Source of the DNA: an uncultured Hyphomicrobiales bacterium
GTDB taxonomy: Bacteria; Pseudomonadota; Alphaproteobacteria; Rhizobiales; Xanthobacteraceae
Direction of reading: 5' to 3'
DNA: 45,569 nucleotides
Assembly: GCA_903878085.1 (NCBI GenBank)
Contig: CAIRGJ010000027.1
Span: 1-45,569 of the forward strand
A program made the position numbers and the translations under genes. Of this stretch, positions 43,931-45,569 are shown in pieces (position 1 is the first letter of the stretch; each line of letters begins with the position of its first letter). Below the pieces are notes generated by a model that saw only the letters and a list, made by a program, of their open reading frames with translations, did no database searches and was not told the DNA's origin.

Positions 43931-44869
43931 TCAGCGCGTGGCGACGCCGTCGCGGATGCCGCGCAGGCGGGTGAAAATCGCGTCCCAGCCTGTTGGCGGG
44001 CCGACACCGATCACGCGCAGGAAGCCGCCCGAGCCGAATCGCACCCATTGCACCAGCTTGACCGGCTCGCCGTTAAGGCCCTGAGCCTCGCCGCGAATTT
44101 CGTTACCCTGCATGCCGCCGATACGCATCGGTTCGGAATTCGTGACGTTGACCGCGCGCAGCGGCGCCGACGACAGTAGCTCGCGGGCGAATTTGCCGCG
44201 CTCGTCCGGCGTCTCCGGCGCGCCGGCGCCAATCGAGACGACGACATAAGTCGTCGTGCTCATGTTATCGCCCGGTCCGTCGATCAGGACGACGCCACCT
44301 TGCGGCAAGACCTGGAGCACACGGAAGCCGGACAGCTCGTTGACCTGGAACGGCAGCATGCCAAGCTGCTCTTTGATCGGCGCCGGCCGGAACGTGACGG
44401 TCGCCAGCATTTTGCGGACAACGGCGTCGGAATAGACCCCGAGGTCCGCTTCCGGGACCTGGACGTTGACCAGCACCGCGAGATCCTTGACCTCGCCGGC
44501 CACCGCGGTCGCCAGCAAGAACCACTTCCGTACCTTGACGCCGCTTTCCTGCGCCGTGCCGGTGATCAGAAAGCCGACGCCGCTGGCAAAGGGGAAGCTT
44601 TCGCGCTTGAGATCGGCGAGGCCGGTCTGTTGCGGGCCGAAGGCCGAGCGCTCGATATCTTCGTAAGCGCGAGCGGGCAGGTCGAGGATCGCGACCGCGG
44701 CCTTGTGGCCAGGGTCCTCGAAGCCTGGAAAGGTCTTGCTCAGGACCAGATCGCCTTGCGGCTCCAGTCCGATCCGCAATCCGGGCGGAAACTGCGGGGC
44801 GGCCGAGGCCGGCAGCGCCGCAAAAGCCAGCGTGGCAGCGATCGCGAGCATGGTCAGTCGGCGCAGCAT
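43931..44869 (-). CDS. Secreted hypothetical protein (312 aa)
   Basis: No named family recognised. MLRRLTMLAIAATLAFAALP with ASAA is a clear Sec signal. The mature part has IGLEPQGDLVLSKTFPGFED, a central ITGTAQESGVKVRKWFLLAT and a C-terminal RVIGVGPPTGWDAIFTRLRGI. It looks like a single periplasmic domain of about 290 residues. It converges with grpE (4 nt) and diverges from dnaK; this placing between grpE and dnaK is found in related genomes, as far as I recall. ATG 44869 is chosen as the start of the signal peptide. Confidence 0.75.
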   Translation of the reverse strand: MLRRLTMLAIAATLAFAALPASAAPQFPPGLRIGLEPQGDLVLSKTFPGFEDPGHKAAVAILDLPARAYEDIERSAFGPQQTGLADLKRESFPFASGVGFLITGTAQESGVKVRKWFLLATAVAGEVKDLAVLVNVQVPEADLGVYSDAVVRKMLATVTFRPAPIKEQLGMLPFQVNELSGFRVLQVLPQGGVVLIDGPGDNMSTTTYVVVSIGAGAPETPDERGKFARELLSSAPLRAVNVTNSEPMRIGGMQGNEIRGEAQGLNGEPVKLVQWVRFGSGGFLRVIGVGPPTGWDAIFTRLRGIRDGVATR

Positions 44870-45040
44870 CGATGCGGCCTTTCGGGGCTGGCGGCAAACC
44901 GCCGGTTCAGGTGACTTAGCTATCTGCGCCAGTTGCGGCAATGGCGGCCAAACCGCCAAATCCTTCAGACCGCGAAAACCATGCCCGGACAAAGTAATCG
45001 GCGCTTGGCCCTGAGAACGCGCGCCAAACGCGATTTGCGC

Positions 45041-45071
45041 CTTGCGGCTCCGGGGGCCCCTCCTATATGAG
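45041..45071 (+). promoter_or_regulatory. RpoH (sigma-32) promoter of dnaK
   Basis: CTTG (45041-45044), 17-bp spacer, CCTATATGAG (45062-45071), an exact fit to the alphaproteobacterial heat-shock form CTTG-N17-CYTATNTNNG. The predicted start is near 45079, giving a leader of about 125 nt before the dnaK ATG. The rest of the 334-bp gap (44870-45203) contains small GGCGG..CCGCC hairpins but no gene. Confidence 0.78.
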
Positions 45072-45137
45072 CGTTGAGCCGCGAAGGGCGCGGTGAAATG
45101 TGTATCCAGGGGGCTGGATCGGGGGGTCTGCGGATAA

Positions 45138-45569
<432 letters not shown>

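Overview
The window is a 45.6 kb piece of a GC-rich alphaproteobacterial chromosome, most likely Hyphomicrobiales of the Bradyrhizobium / Rhodopseudomonas / Xanthobacteraceae type. The gene order supports this (rho-hemJ-hemE / PDRP-maf-coaE-dnaQ-secB-fxsA-Tim44-mltA-smr-hslUV-hisBHAFE-coaA, and yraN-rsmI-hemW-rdgB-rph-hrcA-grpE-dnaK). So do the dispersed palindromic repeats, an OlsB-type ornithine-lipid acyltransferase, clustered GANTC (CcrM) sites and an alphaproteobacterial RpoH promoter before dnaK.

Layout. 1-3471: rho (3' end cut by the window edge), hemJ and hemE on the minus strand, with a GIY-YIG nuclease gene inside a perfect 38-bp inverted repeat. 3472-3837: intergenic region between hemE and the PDRP gene, the classical alphaproteobacterial oriC position; it holds five GANTC sites and several DnaA-box-like 9-mers, and genes point away from it on both sides. 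3838-10498: PDRP, maf, coaE (aroE absent, a palindromic repeat in its place), dnaQ, secB with an in-frame amber codon, fxsA, Tim44-like, mltA, smr. 10465-13733: a small ORF behind an operator-like promoter, an XRE-type HTH fused to a dCTP-deaminase/dUTPase-like domain, hslU and hslV. 13855-18640: histidine genes hisB, (DUF2628), hisH, hisA, hisF, hisE, then coaA. 18641-26551: olsB, a hybrid sensor kinase, a chemoreceptor, a secreted hypothetical protein, a 10-copy tetranucleotide array and comM.

26552-33650 is an accessory block between comM and gshB. It contains an IS1595-type transposase, a candidate ~70-nt small RNA with its own promoter and terminator, a DUF3800 gene of different base composition, several very small ORFs, a Bug-type binding protein, an alpha/beta hydrolase, a frameshifted gshB tail fragment, and two solute-binding-protein-like genes without a permease. 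33650-45569 returns to core genes: gshB, a second chemoreceptor, yraN, rsmI, an LpoA-like lipoprotein, hemW, rdgB, rph, twin 76-bp palindromes, hrcA, grpE, a secreted hypothetical protein, and the start of dnaK.

The strongest items for follow-up are the candidate small RNA beside the transposase, the HTH-Dcd fusion with its neighbouring operator-like promoter, the GIY-YIG/inverted-repeat unit, the interrupted secB, the gshB remnant, and the oriC candidate. All calls come from reading the sequence and from family knowledge; no database search was run.
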